64,000 nucleotides of DNA. It comes from Gammaproteobacteria bacterium. Lineage in GTDB: Bacteria > Pseudomonadota > Gammaproteobacteria > Enterobacterales > Psychrobiaceae. Below, piece by piece: positions 38,599 through 47,085 of the stretch. The DNA lies in contig JABSRT010000014.1 of assembly GCA_013214945.1 (NCBI GenBank), positions 1 to 64,000 on the forward strand. Reading direction: 5' to 3'. A model generated the notes under the pieces. That model ran no database searches, was not told where the DNA came from, and saw nothing but the letters and a program-made list of their open reading frames with translations. The position numbers and the translations under genes were made by a program. The first letter of the stretch is position 1. The number at the start of each line of letters is the position of its first letter.

Positions 38599-40503
38599 AT
38601 GCTAAAATCATTATCTATTCGTTATAAACTATCGGGCATCATTGCCGGCTCATTGCTTATTAGTATCATTATCACCACACTGATGACCAGCAATGCAATG
38701 CACAGCCTCGTATCGTCACGTATTAATCAGCAAGAAATCCCGCTAACTCTCAATAATGTGGCTTATGGTGTTAGCCAACAAATACAGCATGCTATTATCA
38801 CCTCTAAAGGTATGGCAAATAATACGCTGATATCAGCGCAAGCACTCGATCAAGATCATAGTAGTTCACTGGTCGAGTATCTTCACCATATAAAAACTAA
38901 AAATCAAGCAATTACCGCATTCTACCTCGATGGTAAAGACAAAGGTTTTTATACCGAAAATGGTTTTATTAGAAACTTTAGTGCGAATGCAGCAAGTGAT
39001 CAGTGGTATTACCAATTTATAAATAGCGGGAAAGATTATGTCCTAGCTATTGATATCGACGAACAAAATAAATCACCGACGCTATTTATTAATTATCGTG
39101 CTAAAGGTGAAAATTCCGTTGCTGGGATCGGCCTAGGTTTGCCACAGTTGTCTGACTTTATCACTCAGTTCAAGGTGGGGGTAAATGGATATGTTCTTCT
39201 TGCCGATGCGACTGGCAAGGTGATGTTACAACCTCAAGGCCAATCGGCTAAAGGCGATAATATTAATACCTTATTTGCTGGTGCACAGTCCCAATTGCTT
39301 AATAACACCGGCGTAAATATTGTTGAGTTAGAGCAGCAAGCATTAATCGTTGCCTCTAAATATATTCCAGAGCTTGATTGGTACGCCTTGGTCGTCTTGC
39401 CAAGTGACGAAGTGTACGGATCAATCAACCAAGCAATAATATCTTTAGTACTAATAAGTTTAGTGGTCGCCCTGGCTTTAATTGCCGCAGGCTTATGGCT
39501 GGCTATCACCGTTGCTCGCCCGATAGAAGAAGCGTCAAATATGCTGGGTGATATCGCGTCAGGCGATGCTGATTTAACCAAAAAGTTGGTTGTGCACAGC
39601 GAAGACGAAGTGGGAAAATTATCAACCTCGTTTAATCAATTTACCGCTCAGTTACAAGAAATAGTCGCTGGCGTGGTGCAAAATGCCAAACAGATTAATA
39701 CAATATCTAGTCAGCTTTCTACAGGTTCAAACAGCACGTTAGTGAATATTGAACATCAACAACGTAGTATCGACATGATCGCAACGGCAGTGACCGAAAT
39801 GGCGGCCTCTATTCGTGAAATTTCGCTCAACGCTCAAGACACAGTCGATGCGGCCGCGCATTCGGCCCAAGAGTCAGAACAAGGTAAGGTCGTTGTCACT
39901 CAAACGATCAGTAAAATAAACTTGGTCTACGAAGAAATTAATACCGCGGCAGGCGTGATTGAAAACCTGGCTAAAGATATTGGCGATATTAGCGGTATTC
40001 TTAGTGTGATTAGCGGCATTTCAGATCAAACAAACTTACTGGCGCTAAATGCTGCAATCGAAGCGGCCCGCGCGGGTGAGCAAGGGCGTGGCTTTGCCGT
40101 TGTCGCTGATGAGGTACGAACCCTAGCCTTGCGTACACAACAGTCTACTGGCGAAATTAGTCAAATGATTAAGAAACTGCAAATAGGGGCCGAAGGGGCA
40201 GTTAATGCAATGTCGACTGGGCTAAGTTTGGCCAGCGACTCGGTTGCTAGCGCCAACGAGGCAGGAGACAGCTTAGAAAAAATTGGCAGCGCAATTGACA
40301 CTATTTCTAACTTGGGCATTCAAGTGGCCGCCGCGACTCAGCAACAAGCCAGCGTTGTTGAAGAGCTTAATACTCATATTATCGATGTTAAAGATGCATC
40401 AGATTTAAACGCGCAAGAATCGGAAAAAATAAACGGTTCATGCGAGAATTTGTCATCAACAACTCAAGATTTAAATAACTTGGTTAGTAACTTTAAAATT
40501 TAG
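38599..40503 (+). CDS. Methyl-accepting chemotaxis protein
   Basis: This 634-residue chemoreceptor (start ATG 38599; the open frame continues upstream to 38353 but that part is not protein-like) has an N-terminal membrane helix, a periplasmic sensor of the Cache type (about residues 30-275), a second membrane helix near 285-305, a HAMP domain, and a long cytoplasmic coiled coil. The signalling tip [21 protein letters not shown] is intact and binds CheA/CheW. The ligand is unknown. A terminator follows the stop. Confidence 0.92.
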   Translation: MLKSLSIRYKLSGIIAGSLLISIIITTLMTSNAMHSLVSSRINQQEIPLTLNNVAYGVSQQIQHAIITSKGMANNTLISAQALDQDHSSSLVEYLHHIKTKNQAITAFYLDGKDKGFYTENGFIRNFSANAASDQWYYQFINSGKDYVLAIDIDEQNKSPTLFINYRAKGENSVAGIGLGLPQLSDFITQFKVGVNGYVLLADATGKVMLQPQGQSAKGDNINTLFAGAQSQLLNNTGVNIVELEQQALIVASKYIPELDWYALVVLPSDEVYGSINQAIISLVLISLVVALALIAAGLWLAITVARPIEEASNMLGDIASGDADLTKKLVVHSEDEVGKLSTSFNQFTAQLQEIVAGVVQNAKQINTISSQLSTGSNSTLVNIEHQQRSIDMIATAVTEMAASIREISLNAQDTVDAAAHSAQESEQGKVVVTQTISKINLVYEEINTAAGVIENLAKDIGDISGILSVISGISDQTNLLALNAAIEAARAGEQGRGFAVVADEVRTLALRTQQSTGEISQMIKKLQIGAEGAVNAMSTGLSLASDSVASANEAGDSLEKIGSAIDTISNLGIQVAAATQQQASVVEELNTHIIDVKDASDLNAQESEKINGSCENLSSTTQDLNNLVSNFKI

Positions 40504-40511
40504 TCGAAAAT

Positions 40512-40548
40512 AAAAAGCCAACATCATAAAAGTGACGTTGGCTTTTTG
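40512..40548 (+). terminator. Terminator after the chemoreceptor gene
   Basis: The stem AAAAGCCAAC / GTTGGCTTTT (10 bp) with a 14-base loop ends in a T-run on the plus strand, just after the stop; the A-run on its left side suggests it may also serve the convergent gene at 40564. Confidence 0.88.
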
Positions 40549-40563
40549 ATCTAAGATCAAAAG

Positions 40564-41334
40564 TTACTGACTGTTTTTAGCGTCTTGCTGTTTTATCACT
40601 TTATGCCCATCTTCTGTTACCCCTTGCTTCCAGTAACTACTCAGATAGATGTTTTCGCGCGGCACTTGTTTGTCATTTCTAAAATAATTGCGTAAAGCCC
40701 GCATTGAGTCAAATTCACAGGCGGTCCAGACACTAGCGACACCGTCTAACCAAGGTAAGGATTCTACTTGGTTAACTAGCGATTCTTGGTCGGTTAACCA
40801 AATTACTTTGAAGTTTGTCGGCGCGTCTATTGGCTGGGCATCAGCCGATTCAATCACCTTTATTACCGCGTAACCTGTCGCGTCTCGTGGCAGCAGGCGA
40901 ATTTTTGCAGATAAAGCCGGTAATGCTGTCATATCAGCGACCATCAAGAACCAATCAGCGTCTGTGCTCATGTCGTTAATGTTACCTGGCCCTACAATGT
41001 TAATTGTCTCGCCAACTTGAACATGCATTGCCCATCGCGCCGCGAAACCACATTGTAAATCGGCAGTCACATGACGAACAAAATCAACTTCAATGGTATT
41101 TTCAGCCGATGAAAATTGAGCAATGGTGTAAGTTCGCATAACCGGACGCTCGCCCCCAGCGATTGAGCTTAAATCAGTAGTGCCAGTGCTATTAAATAAC
41201 AGCTTAATATAGCTACCTGCACACTCTGGCGGAAACTCGGCTAGTGCATCGCCATGTAAGGTAATACGCTGCATATTGGGCGTGATCTGCTTTGAATCTA
41301 AGACGGTTAGTTGTTTCGGCGAAGGCTTTTTCAT
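40564..41334 (-). CDS. Siderophore-interacting protein (FAD-dependent ferric reductase, ViuB-like)
   Basis: This 256-residue protein has the SIP family layout: an FAD-binding barrel with RTYTIAQF (near residue 67), then a NAD(P)H-binding C-terminal half with FLMVADMTALPAL and SVWTACEFDSMRALRNYFR. Such proteins reduce iron in imported siderophores and release it in the cytoplasm. No siderophore transport gene is nearby and no Fur box was recognised with confidence. Confidence 0.88.
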   Translation of the reverse strand: MKKPSPKQLTVLDSKQITPNMQRITLHGDALAEFPPECAGSYIKLLFNSTGTTDLSSIAGGERPVMRTYTIAQFSSAENTIEVDFVRHVTADLQCGFAARWAMHVQVGETINIVGPGNINDMSTDADWFLMVADMTALPALSAKIRLLPRDATGYAVIKVIESADAQPIDAPTNFKVIWLTDQESLVNQVESLPWLDGVASVWTACEFDSMRALRNYFRNDKQVPRENIYLSSYWKQGVTEDGHKVIKQQDAKNSQ

Positions 41335-41603
41335 ACGCTACTCGATAATGGTTTGCATTTACAACTGAGACTAACAGCACTGTGAGCCAGTGGATATAAC
41401 TTTTAATAAAATCTGAATCGCTCGATCGGAAAATTATCCAACATTTTGGGCGGCGGCTCATATTAAAGCTGGCTAATTTGTCACTTATTACGCTGCTAGC
41501 TTATCGGTGATTGATTACGGCGTAAAATACGTTTGGTCTTAAAACGTGTTTAATATCCATAATGTTATTATGGACGTTCTATCTATAAACACTATCTTTG
41601 AGC

Positions 41604-41637
41604 AAAAAAAAATGGCAAACCCGAAGGTTTACCATTT
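41604..41637 (-). terminator. Terminator of the cold-shock gene
   Basis: On the minus strand the stem AATGGTAAACC / GGTTTGCCATT is closed by a stable TTCG loop and followed by eight or more T (complement of the A-run at 41604-41612). It lies about 50 bases after the csp stop. One G-T pair is present in the stem. Confidence 0.92.
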
Positions 41638-41684
41638 ATAACATCTTATCTTAGCCTGAAGAACAGGCTAAAAGGCATCTAAAA

Positions 41685-41894
41685 TTAGATAGCAACGATG
41701 TTGTCAGCTTGAGGACCTTTCTGGCCATCACTAACTGTGAATTCTACTTTTTGGCCTTCAATAAGAGTTTTGAAGCCGTCACCTGAGATAGCGCTGAAGT
41801 GAGCGAAAACGTCTGGGCCAGAAGCTTGCTCTAGAAAACCAAAACCTTTAGATTCGTTGAACCACTTAACGGTACCTTGTACTTTATTAGACAT
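41685..41894 (-). CDS. Cold-shock family protein
   Basis: This 69-residue OB-fold protein binds single-stranded RNA and DNA and melts RNA structures. RNP1 (KGFGFL) and RNP2 (VFAHF) are both present, and the opening [18 protein letters not shown] is typical of CspA-type proteins. I chose the ATG at 41894 with AGGA 8 bases upstream; 13 extra residues in the longer frame belong to the leader. The leader is probably long, as for cspA, since the next plausible promoter elements lie 150 bases or more upstream. Confidence 0.94.
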   Translation of the reverse strand: MSNKVQGTVKWFNESKGFGFLEQASGPDVFAHFSAISGDGFKTLIEGQKVEFTVSDGQKGPQADNIVAI

Positions 41895-42275
41895 AATATT
41901 ATCCTGTAATTTTAATAAAAATGTTGCCTTCAATAGGCTTGAATAGCGTAAAAACAGACTGAAACTTAAAAACTACAGAGCGAGGTATTATTAATAAAAC
42001 AACGAAATGGAGAACGTAAACAAAAGGCTTTCTTTCTTGCTGGGGAGTACTCTATAGAATTTGAAGCATAAGTCAATCGTTGGTTAAAAAACAAACAGAG
42101 AAGTGAGAGGTGCGCCGCTTTAATCTAATAACTTTTACTGCCTGTTTAGGTATAAAAGAATACTGTTAGGCGCTTTTTCCCGATAGCGACTGTTAGAACT
42201 ACTGTGAGACCGCTGTATGTCGGTTAAAGTGGCAAAGTACGGCCAACTTATAGACACTGTGCTTTAATCTCTAGC
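41895..42275. other. Upstream region of the cold-shock gene and island boundary
   Basis: This gap should hold the csp promoter and long untranslated leader: a TTGACT and a TATAGA-like element appear on the minus strand at about 42050-42075, but the spacing (14 bases) is short, so I do not call them firmly. Beyond about 42100 nothing coding is seen until the LysR remnant. Confidence 0.4.
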
Positions 42276-42383
42276 TTAATAACGCCTTAGTTCGGACTTG
42301 AATGTATTGAGCAATAAATTTGATTCATCGTATTTTTTAAATACTTCGCTCAGTAATTCTATGAACTGTCTTGTCTTAGTAAA
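42276..42383 (-). pseudogene. C-terminal remnant of a LysR-type regulator (probable)
   Basis: About 35 codons without a start encode KTRQFIELLSEVFKKYDESN followed by a short tail and stop. The F(I/V)(D/E)(F/L)L(S/A)EVF pattern is usual at the end of LysR regulators. An in-frame TGA cuts the reading frame just upstream. The assignment rests on a short match by eye. Confidence 0.45.
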
Positions 42384-42497
42384 TCAATGGCTTAGTGTCG
42401 TTGCGCGCTCCGACTTTTGGTGGTAAATAGTTTCACTAAAATGAATGGGGCTTTAAAAGTCATTAAATATTAGTCAGATTTTTATGGCTGTCCCAAA

Positions 42498-42596
42498 TTT
42501 ACTTCGTTTCGTTATATTCATTGGCTACCTCATTATCAGCGTGAGCAAGATAGCCAATTCGATTTACTTGAGCAATTAGGCCACGGTGATGAGTAG
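42498..42596 (+). pseudogene. Tail of a gene overlapping the IS91 transposase, possibly its tyrosine recombinase partner
   Basis: About 30 codons (FRYIHWLPHYQREQDSQFDL and a short rest) run into a TAG that overlaps the transposase start as ATGAGTAG. Many IS91-type elements carry a tyrosine recombinase-like gene coupled in this way, and this piece looks like its C-terminus. The frame is closed upstream by a TAG at 42471, so the rest is missing. That it is the recombinase is inference. Confidence 0.5.
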
Positions 42597-43713
42597 CGGT
42601 GCCTTTAAACACATTATCGAGGATGGGCTGATTAATTTAGATTCGTCGTCAGTATCACCGCGTCAATGGCAGGTCTTGCACCATCTGAAAGCTTGCCGTA
42701 CCAGTGCATTGGGCACTTATCAATGGCACAGCGACCACTGCGAGAAAGATACACAATGGTACTGCTCTTGCCGTGACAGACATTGTCCTGTCTGCCAAGG
42801 GCAAGCGCGGGAGCAATGGGTTAATGCGCGAGAAAAGGACATGTTGCCATTAACCTATCATCACTTGGTATTTACCTTACCGCATCAATTTAATGGCTGG
42901 GCAACGATGCACCCTAAGGTGATTTATGATGGGTTGTTTAAGGCTGTTTGGGCAACCTTAAGCGCCTTTGCTAATCCCCGGCACCACCTTGATGGCAAGC
43001 TGGGTATGATGTGCGTTTTACACACTTGGGGCCAGCAGCTCAATCGGCATATTCATTTACACTGTTTGATCCCTGGTGGGGTGCTCACATCAAATCAACG
43101 CTGGTGCAATGCACGGAAAGAAGGATACTTATTCCCAGTTAAAGCGTTGTCAGTTAAATATCGGGGCAAGATGCTGGCTTATTTATCTGAAATGAGTAAA
43201 GAGGGAGAATTGTTTCGTTTAACACCTGATGATGTCGTTCAAACATTGCATGCAGCTACGAAAAAACCGTGGGTTGTTTATAGTAAACCAGCCTTACAAC
43301 ATGCGAATACGGTGGTGAAATATTTAGCTCGTTATTGCAATCGTGTTGGTATTAGTGAAAGCCGATTGGCGTTAAACGATCAAGGGCAAGTTGCGCTAAA
43401 TTATTTGGATTATCGTTCCCGAGACCGCAAAACCATGCATTGTTCGACCAGTGAATTGTTACGACGCTTCTTGCTGCATGTGTTACCTAAAGGGTTTATG
43501 AGGCTGCGTTATTACGGTTTTTTGGCTAATTCAGTGAGGCGAAAATCATTAGTGGTTATACGCGATAGTTTAGCTCTACCAGCTGTGATAGATAAAAATG
43601 AGGTGACCAGCGATGAAATTGGTCCTGTTTGCCCGCATTGCCATCACTCAGGCATGAAGTTAATTAATCTAGTATTGCCAGCTCGCTTGGGGAGGGTGAA
43701 ACGAACGAGATAG
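42589..43713 (+). CDS. IS91 family transposase (HUH/Y type)
   Basis: This 374-residue rolling-circle transposase has an N-terminal zinc-binding region (CEKDTQWYCSCRDRHCPVCQ), the HUH motif in NRHIHLHCLIPGG near residue 155, the Tyr region VVKYLARYCNRVGIS near residue 245, the LRYYGFLANS block, and a C-terminal CPHCHHSGM zinc ribbon. It nicks one strand of DNA and replicates out through the neighbouring sequence, so such elements can carry adjacent genes with them. ATG at 42589 is chosen; a GTG precedes it. The element's terminal sequences were not identified. Confidence 0.9.
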   Translation: MSSGAFKHIIEDGLINLDSSSVSPRQWQVLHHLKACRTSALGTYQWHSDHCEKDTQWYCSCRDRHCPVCQGQAREQWVNAREKDMLPLTYHHLVFTLPHQFNGWATMHPKVIYDGLFKAVWATLSAFANPRHHLDGKLGMMCVLHTWGQQLNRHIHLHCLIPGGVLTSNQRWCNARKEGYLFPVKALSVKYRGKMLAYLSEMSKEGELFRLTPDDVVQTLHAATKKPWVVYSKPALQHANTVVKYLARYCNRVGISESRLALNDQGQVALNYLDYRSRDRKTMHCSTSELLRRFLLHVLPKGFMRLRYYGFLANSVRRKSLVVIRDSLALPAVIDKNEVTSDEIGPVCPHCHHSGMKLINLVLPARLGRVKRTR

Positions 43714-43926
43714 TGTAAGCATGCTATTAATAAAGCGTTGTAAAGCAACGAGGTAATAGATCTGTCCCGCTATATTATTCGGAGAGTTTTTAAGCTAGAC
43801 TCTTTGCTAAAGAGGCTGTGTTGACGTATGAAGTTAATAGTAATTAAAGAAATTTGTTATTATTTTGAACATATGGGCTGGCGGTAAAATAAACAAAAAC
43901 CATATTAAGCCGAGTCACATGGTTTC

Positions 43927-43987
43927 GTCCAACAGACATTTATCTCTCATGCTTCGCAGACGAGAGATAAATGCTTAAGAGTTAGCC
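43927..43987 (+). other. Integron attC-like recombination site 1
   Basis: The 61-base site has a left core GTCCAAC (fits RYYYAAC), a perfect 12-bp inverted repeat (CATTTATCTCTC and its complement GAGAGATAAATG) around a small inner TGC/GCA stem, and a right core GTTAGCC (one mismatch to GTTRRRY). Size and order of parts match short attC sites. The unequal spacers between core and stem (3 and 7 bases) are also usual. It stands 28 bases before the start of the next gene. Confidence 0.7.
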
Positions 43988-44015
43988 ATCAAATTGAAAG
44001 ATCGGAGATTTATAA

Positions 44016-44624
44016 TTGGAAGAGTTCAATACAGGAAAAAGGGTCGCTTTCGATGAGTTCAAATTGTTCTATGAATCAGCAGAAAAAGTAACCGATAGAC
44101 GCCATTCAGCTAACAGATGGAATTATTCAATTTGCATAGCAATTTTAGGCGCCATTGCCGCAATAATAAGCTGGAGTCTGGGCAAGCCTGCCTTTCTAAT
44201 AACTGGCATCGTTAGTGTCGTATTACTGGCGGGAATGGCTGCTCTATACTGTACGCTTTGGATTGGTCAAATCAGGGATTTTAAAGAGCTCAATAATGCC
44301 AAATTCGCTGTAATCAATGAGATGGCAAGATTCGTATCGTTTGGTGATGGGAATAATGAAAATTTGATTTCCTATAAGCCATTTGAAAAAGAATGGGATG
44401 CTCTGACTAAAGCTAAAATTGCGGAAGAAGTTAAAAGTATAAACATCGTTGCACTGAAATCCTCACACATTGAATATTTAATCCCTAAAGCATTTCGAGC
44501 TTTATTCGTCCTAATTGTATTGGCTGTTCCATTGGAAGGGTGGCGAAACTACGAATCAATATCGAAAATACAGTCTACGCCATCGCCAATTGTTAAAGCT
44601 GAAATCCAGGAGGCTAAAAAATAG
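44016..44624 (+). CDS. RipA-like multi-pass membrane protein
   Basis: This 202-residue protein starts at TTG with GGAG about 10 bases upstream. It has two close membrane helices (about residues 45-64 and 68-90) and a third near 164-182, with a conserved cytosolic core (FKELNNAKFAVINEMA and PFEKEWDAL). That core matches the RipA family of octameric inner-membrane proteins as I remember it. It overlaps the next gene by one base (TAGTG) and shares a cassette with it. A membrane protein paired with a TIR-like enzyme fits an effector/sensor pair of a defence system, but this is inference. Confidence 0.7.
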   Translation: MEEFNTGKRVAFDEFKLFYESAEKVTDRRHSANRWNYSICIAILGAIAAIISWSLGKPAFLITGIVSVVLLAGMAALYCTLWIGQIRDFKELNNAKFAVINEMARFVSFGDGNNENLISYKPFEKEWDALTKAKIAEEVKSINIVALKSSHIEYLIPKAFRALFVLIVLAVPLEGWRNYESISKIQSTPSPIVKAEIQEAKK

Positions 44625-45013
44625 TGTTTTTCCATGTTGTTATGCCTATAGGCCCAAACCCGAATAAAGATAAGTGTCAAAAATTGATATCTGATGTTGC
44701 ACATGATCACGGGTTGCGCCCTCATTTTCCACGTTATGCAACAGAAGATCCGGTTTTTAATCTTCAGTCAACGTTACAAGATCTGAGTAAATCTGAGTTT
44801 GTTCTTGTTGACTTGTCCCTTGAAAGACCTAGCTGTTACTACGAACTCGGGCTTGCGGAAGCACTTGGGAAGCCGGTGTATTTGATAGCAATTGAAGGTA
44901 CAGATATACACCAAACAGCATCTAGAAAATTGGTTAGGTTTTATAAAAACAACGATGATCTTGTTGATTTAGTTCGTGATATTTTATCTGGAGCGGTGGG
45001 TGAAAATGGCTAA
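44624..45013 (+). CDS. Nucleoside 2-deoxyribosyltransferase/TIR-like enzyme
   Basis: This 129-residue protein begins at GTG with a strong AGGAGG site 11 bases before it. It has a Rossmann-like fold with VLVDLSLERPSCYYELGLAE near residue 70, where the Glu of YELG matches the catalytic Glu of NDT and TIR NAD-cleaving enzymes, then GKPVYLIAIEG. I expect cleavage of a nucleoside or NAD-type N-glycosidic bond. Its TAA stop lies within the left core of the following attC site, as in true integron cassettes. It is coupled to the RipA-like membrane protein. Confidence 0.75.
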   Translation: MFFHVVMPIGPNPNKDKCQKLISDVAHDHGLRPHFPRYATEDPVFNLQSTLQDLSKSEFVLVDLSLERPSCYYELGLAEALGKPVYLIAIEGTDIHQTASRKLVRFYKNNDDLVDLVRDILSGAVGENG

Positions 45014-45097
45014 CAAGGCAATGAAATTGACGCGCCTAAGCGTGTCTCTCACTTCGTTCGTTTACACTAATGCACGCAATTTATTGCAGCGTTATGT
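45008..45097 (+). other. Integron attC-like recombination site 2
   Basis: The 90-base site runs from GGCTAAC to GTTATGT. Its arms (GGCAATGAAATTGACGCG on the left; GCACGCAATTTATTGCAGC on the right) pair with two unpaired bases (G and A) in the left arm only, the extrahelical bases that mark attC sites. A second inner pairing (GTGT/ACAC) lies in the loop. The left core GGCTAAC is the exact complement of GTTAGCC at the right end of site 1, as expected if 43982-45091 was once a free circular cassette. Confidence 0.82.
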
Positions 45098-45129
45098 GTT
45101 TACCAATTTCTCAACAAATGGAGTTTTAA

Positions 45130-45558
45130 ATGAGTACTAAACAAATTCACGTATTTATCAGTCATGCCTGGGCGCACTCAGATCACTACGATACACTATC
45201 AGATTGGATCTTCGAGCAATCTTGGAGCGCCGGCCAAGCTTCACTTAATTTTCACAATTACTCTGTTCCGAAAGATGACCCAATTCATGATGCCGATGAT
45301 GATAAACAATTGAAAGATGCTTTATATAATCAAATCTCAAGAAGCCATGTAATCGTAATACCAATGGGTATGTATGCGAACTATAGCAAGTGGATTCAAA
45401 AAGAGCTTGATGGGGCTGCTGAATACGAAAAACCAATTTTAGCTGTAAACCCTTGGGCTCAAAAGCGAAAATCTAGTGTTGTAGGTGATGCTTCAAATAA
45501 AAAAGTCGGCTGGAATAGTAAGTCCGTAGTTGGCGGTATTTGGGAATTATATAAGTAG
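45130..45558 (+). CDS. ThsB-like TIR-domain protein (DUF1863 type)
   Basis: This 142-residue protein is a single TIR-like domain of the MTH538/DUF1863 group, to which ThsB of Thoeris belongs. It opens with HVFISHAWAHSD, carries FHNYSVPKDDP (the conserved NYS/DYS stretch), and SKWIQKELDGA with the putative catalytic Glu near residue 91, then KPILAVNPWAQ. ThsB proteins make a NAD-derived signal on phage infection. No ThsA (SIR2/SLOG) partner is in the window. It begins 33 bases after attC site 2 and may be a second cassette that has lost its own attC. Confidence 0.85.
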   Translation: MSTKQIHVFISHAWAHSDHYDTLSDWIFEQSWSAGQASLNFHNYSVPKDDPIHDADDDKQLKDALYNQISRSHVIVIPMGMYANYSKWIQKELDGAAEYEKPILAVNPWAQKRKSSVVGDASNKKVGWNSKSVVGGIWELYK

Positions 45559-45577
45559 GATCATAAAGAAAATAAAA

Positions 45578-45629
45578 GGGACAGTCATAAATTTTAGCCA
45601 TTTAACAGTCTAAAATTTGTGGGTGCCCC
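45578..45629. repeat. Long imperfect hairpin between convergent genes
   Basis: Two 20-base arms starting GGGACAGTCA and ending TGGGTGCCCC pair at 16 of 20 positions around a 12-base loop, with an AAATTTTAG core. It lies 20 bases after the ThsB-like stop and before the convergent TIR-TPR gene, with a T-rich stretch after it, so it can act as a terminator. The sequence also resembles small mobile palindromes common in marine gammaproteobacteria; I cannot tell which it is. Confidence 0.6.
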
Positions 45630-45760
45630 ATATTTTTATTTACTCTGACCTATTTATCATTGGACATACTATCTAATTGGTTATTGTGTAATCAATAGGG
45701 CATGTTAACTATTTTAAAAGTGAAACTGTTACATGAAATTATGATCTTTGAGTTCAAAAA

Positions 45761-47074
45761 TCATAATTTAAGATTAAATTCAACAACCAGTTTATGTGTT
45801 ATATCTGATGGAACACTAAGAACTCCAAGTAACCGTTCTAGCTGAGTTGCAGTAGACTGAATACTTCCTGTTTCATGCTGATGAGCAACACGCGCAGCAT
45901 GATATAAATTCACAGATTGTTCCCAGTCACCTTTAATTAAAAGAGCTTCTGGTTCAGTAACACGCTCCCAATAATCATGAGATGGTCTTCCATCACGTTC
46001 ACTATCCATTTCTTTCAGTTGTTCTAGCACCTTATCGGCTAAGGCTATTGCCTCATCCATTTCACCTAACAGGACTGATTTAGAGGCTGCGTTTATCCCT
46101 GTGTATGTATCAGAGGGGACTTTGCTAAAGCCCTCTTTGTAAAGATTTCGTGAATGTTCCAATGCATCGCGCGCGCCTGATATATTATTAATTTTTTTCC
46201 GATGCTCCCATAAATCTGCCCATACTGCTGCAAGAATCCCTAATGTTTCGGTATCACGATGACCTTTTTCGAGCAACAGATTTAACTCATAAGCAGCGTT
46301 ATCGAGCTTACCTGCTCGTCGTAGTGCAAGCCCATATAATTGTTGAAGTCGAACCGAATTTGGAAATGTCTTTAAAGCGAACTCTGCCATCTGGATTGAC
46401 TCTTGATACTGTTTGCCACGAATAAGTAGATCAATTGCAACACCTGATAATGTTGCTGAGGAAGTATATGCAGGTTCGTTACTTACAATGCGTTCCTTAA
46501 TTTTGTCAAATAGCTGAGCTTTTGCCATTGCTCGAAGTTTTATTGGCTCTTCAGTCATAGATTTTTCGAATTCCATGACATGTCTGACAGCCGTAGTACT
46601 AAGTGCTTTTCCTGCCAACCCGCAAGTTAACCTGACAAGGTCTGCGCCCATGGGACCATCAACGTATTCAGAGAAATCAAGATAGAGTTGCCCACCCTGA
46701 AGCCCTGGGGGTTTTTGCCCATCTAATGATGCAACAACAAAGAAAAACGGAGAATCAGTACCTATAGTTTCATTCTTTTTGTGCATCATGGAATCTAGCT
46801 CGGCCTCTACCCATTGGGAATCAGCAGTATTTTGAGACCAGATCAAGACCCCACTAGCACTACTATCAAGATTTTTACCAAGTTGTGAGGCTAACCCCTT
46901 TCCTGGTACAAGAACAAATTGGTCAAGAAATACAGTATAACCACACTGTGTTAACATGTCGTACAATGAAATAGCCCAAATCCGATCTAAAGAACGATAG
47001 GAAATAAAAACATCCCACTTAAAGTTTTCCGGCCGTGGTCGAGGTAATTCGCAGTGCTCAATCCAGTAATTCAT
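45761..47074 (-). CDS. TIR domain protein with TPR / TRAFs-binding-like C-terminus
   Basis: This 437-residue protein has an N-terminal TIR domain (about residues 15-165): WDVFISYRSLDRIWA, LDQFVLVPGKG, and QWVEAELDSMM with the putative catalytic Glu near residue 90. The rest (about 180-437) is alpha-helical with TPR-like units and the stretch SDTYTGINAASKSVLLGE, resembling the MAP3K TRAFs-binding (DUF4071) region often joined to bacterial TIRs. It is the last gene of the operon, 11 bases after the SLATT gene. It could be an NAD-degrading effector or a scaffold; this is inferred from the domain makeup. Confidence 0.85.
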   Translation of the reverse strand: MNYWIEHCELPRPRPENFKWDVFISYRSLDRIWAISLYDMLTQCGYTVFLDQFVLVPGKGLASQLGKNLDSSASGVLIWSQNTADSQWVEAELDSMMHKKNETIGTDSPFFFVVASLDGQKPPGLQGGQLYLDFSEYVDGPMGADLVRLTCGLAGKALSTTAVRHVMEFEKSMTEEPIKLRAMAKAQLFDKIKERIVSNEPAYTSSATLSGVAIDLLIRGKQYQESIQMAEFALKTFPNSVRLQQLYGLALRRAGKLDNAAYELNLLLEKGHRDTETLGILAAVWADLWEHRKKINNISGARDALEHSRNLYKEGFSKVPSDTYTGINAASKSVLLGEMDEAIALADKVLEQLKEMDSERDGRPSHDYWERVTEPEALLIKGDWEQSVNLYHAARVAHQHETGSIQSTATQLERLLGVLSVPSDITHKLVVEFNLKL

Positions 47075-47085
47075 GCAATATCTCT

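Noticed and set aside
41213-41461. A minus-strand 82-residue frame overlapping the start of the siderophore-interacting protein gene.
   Set aside because: It overlaps the conserved front of that gene in another frame and has no recognisable features.
45578-45629. A third attC site closing the ThsB-like cassette.
   Set aside because: The palindrome lacks the RYYYAAC and GTTRRRY cores, and no ACATAAC, the core expected for that cassette, was found after the gene.
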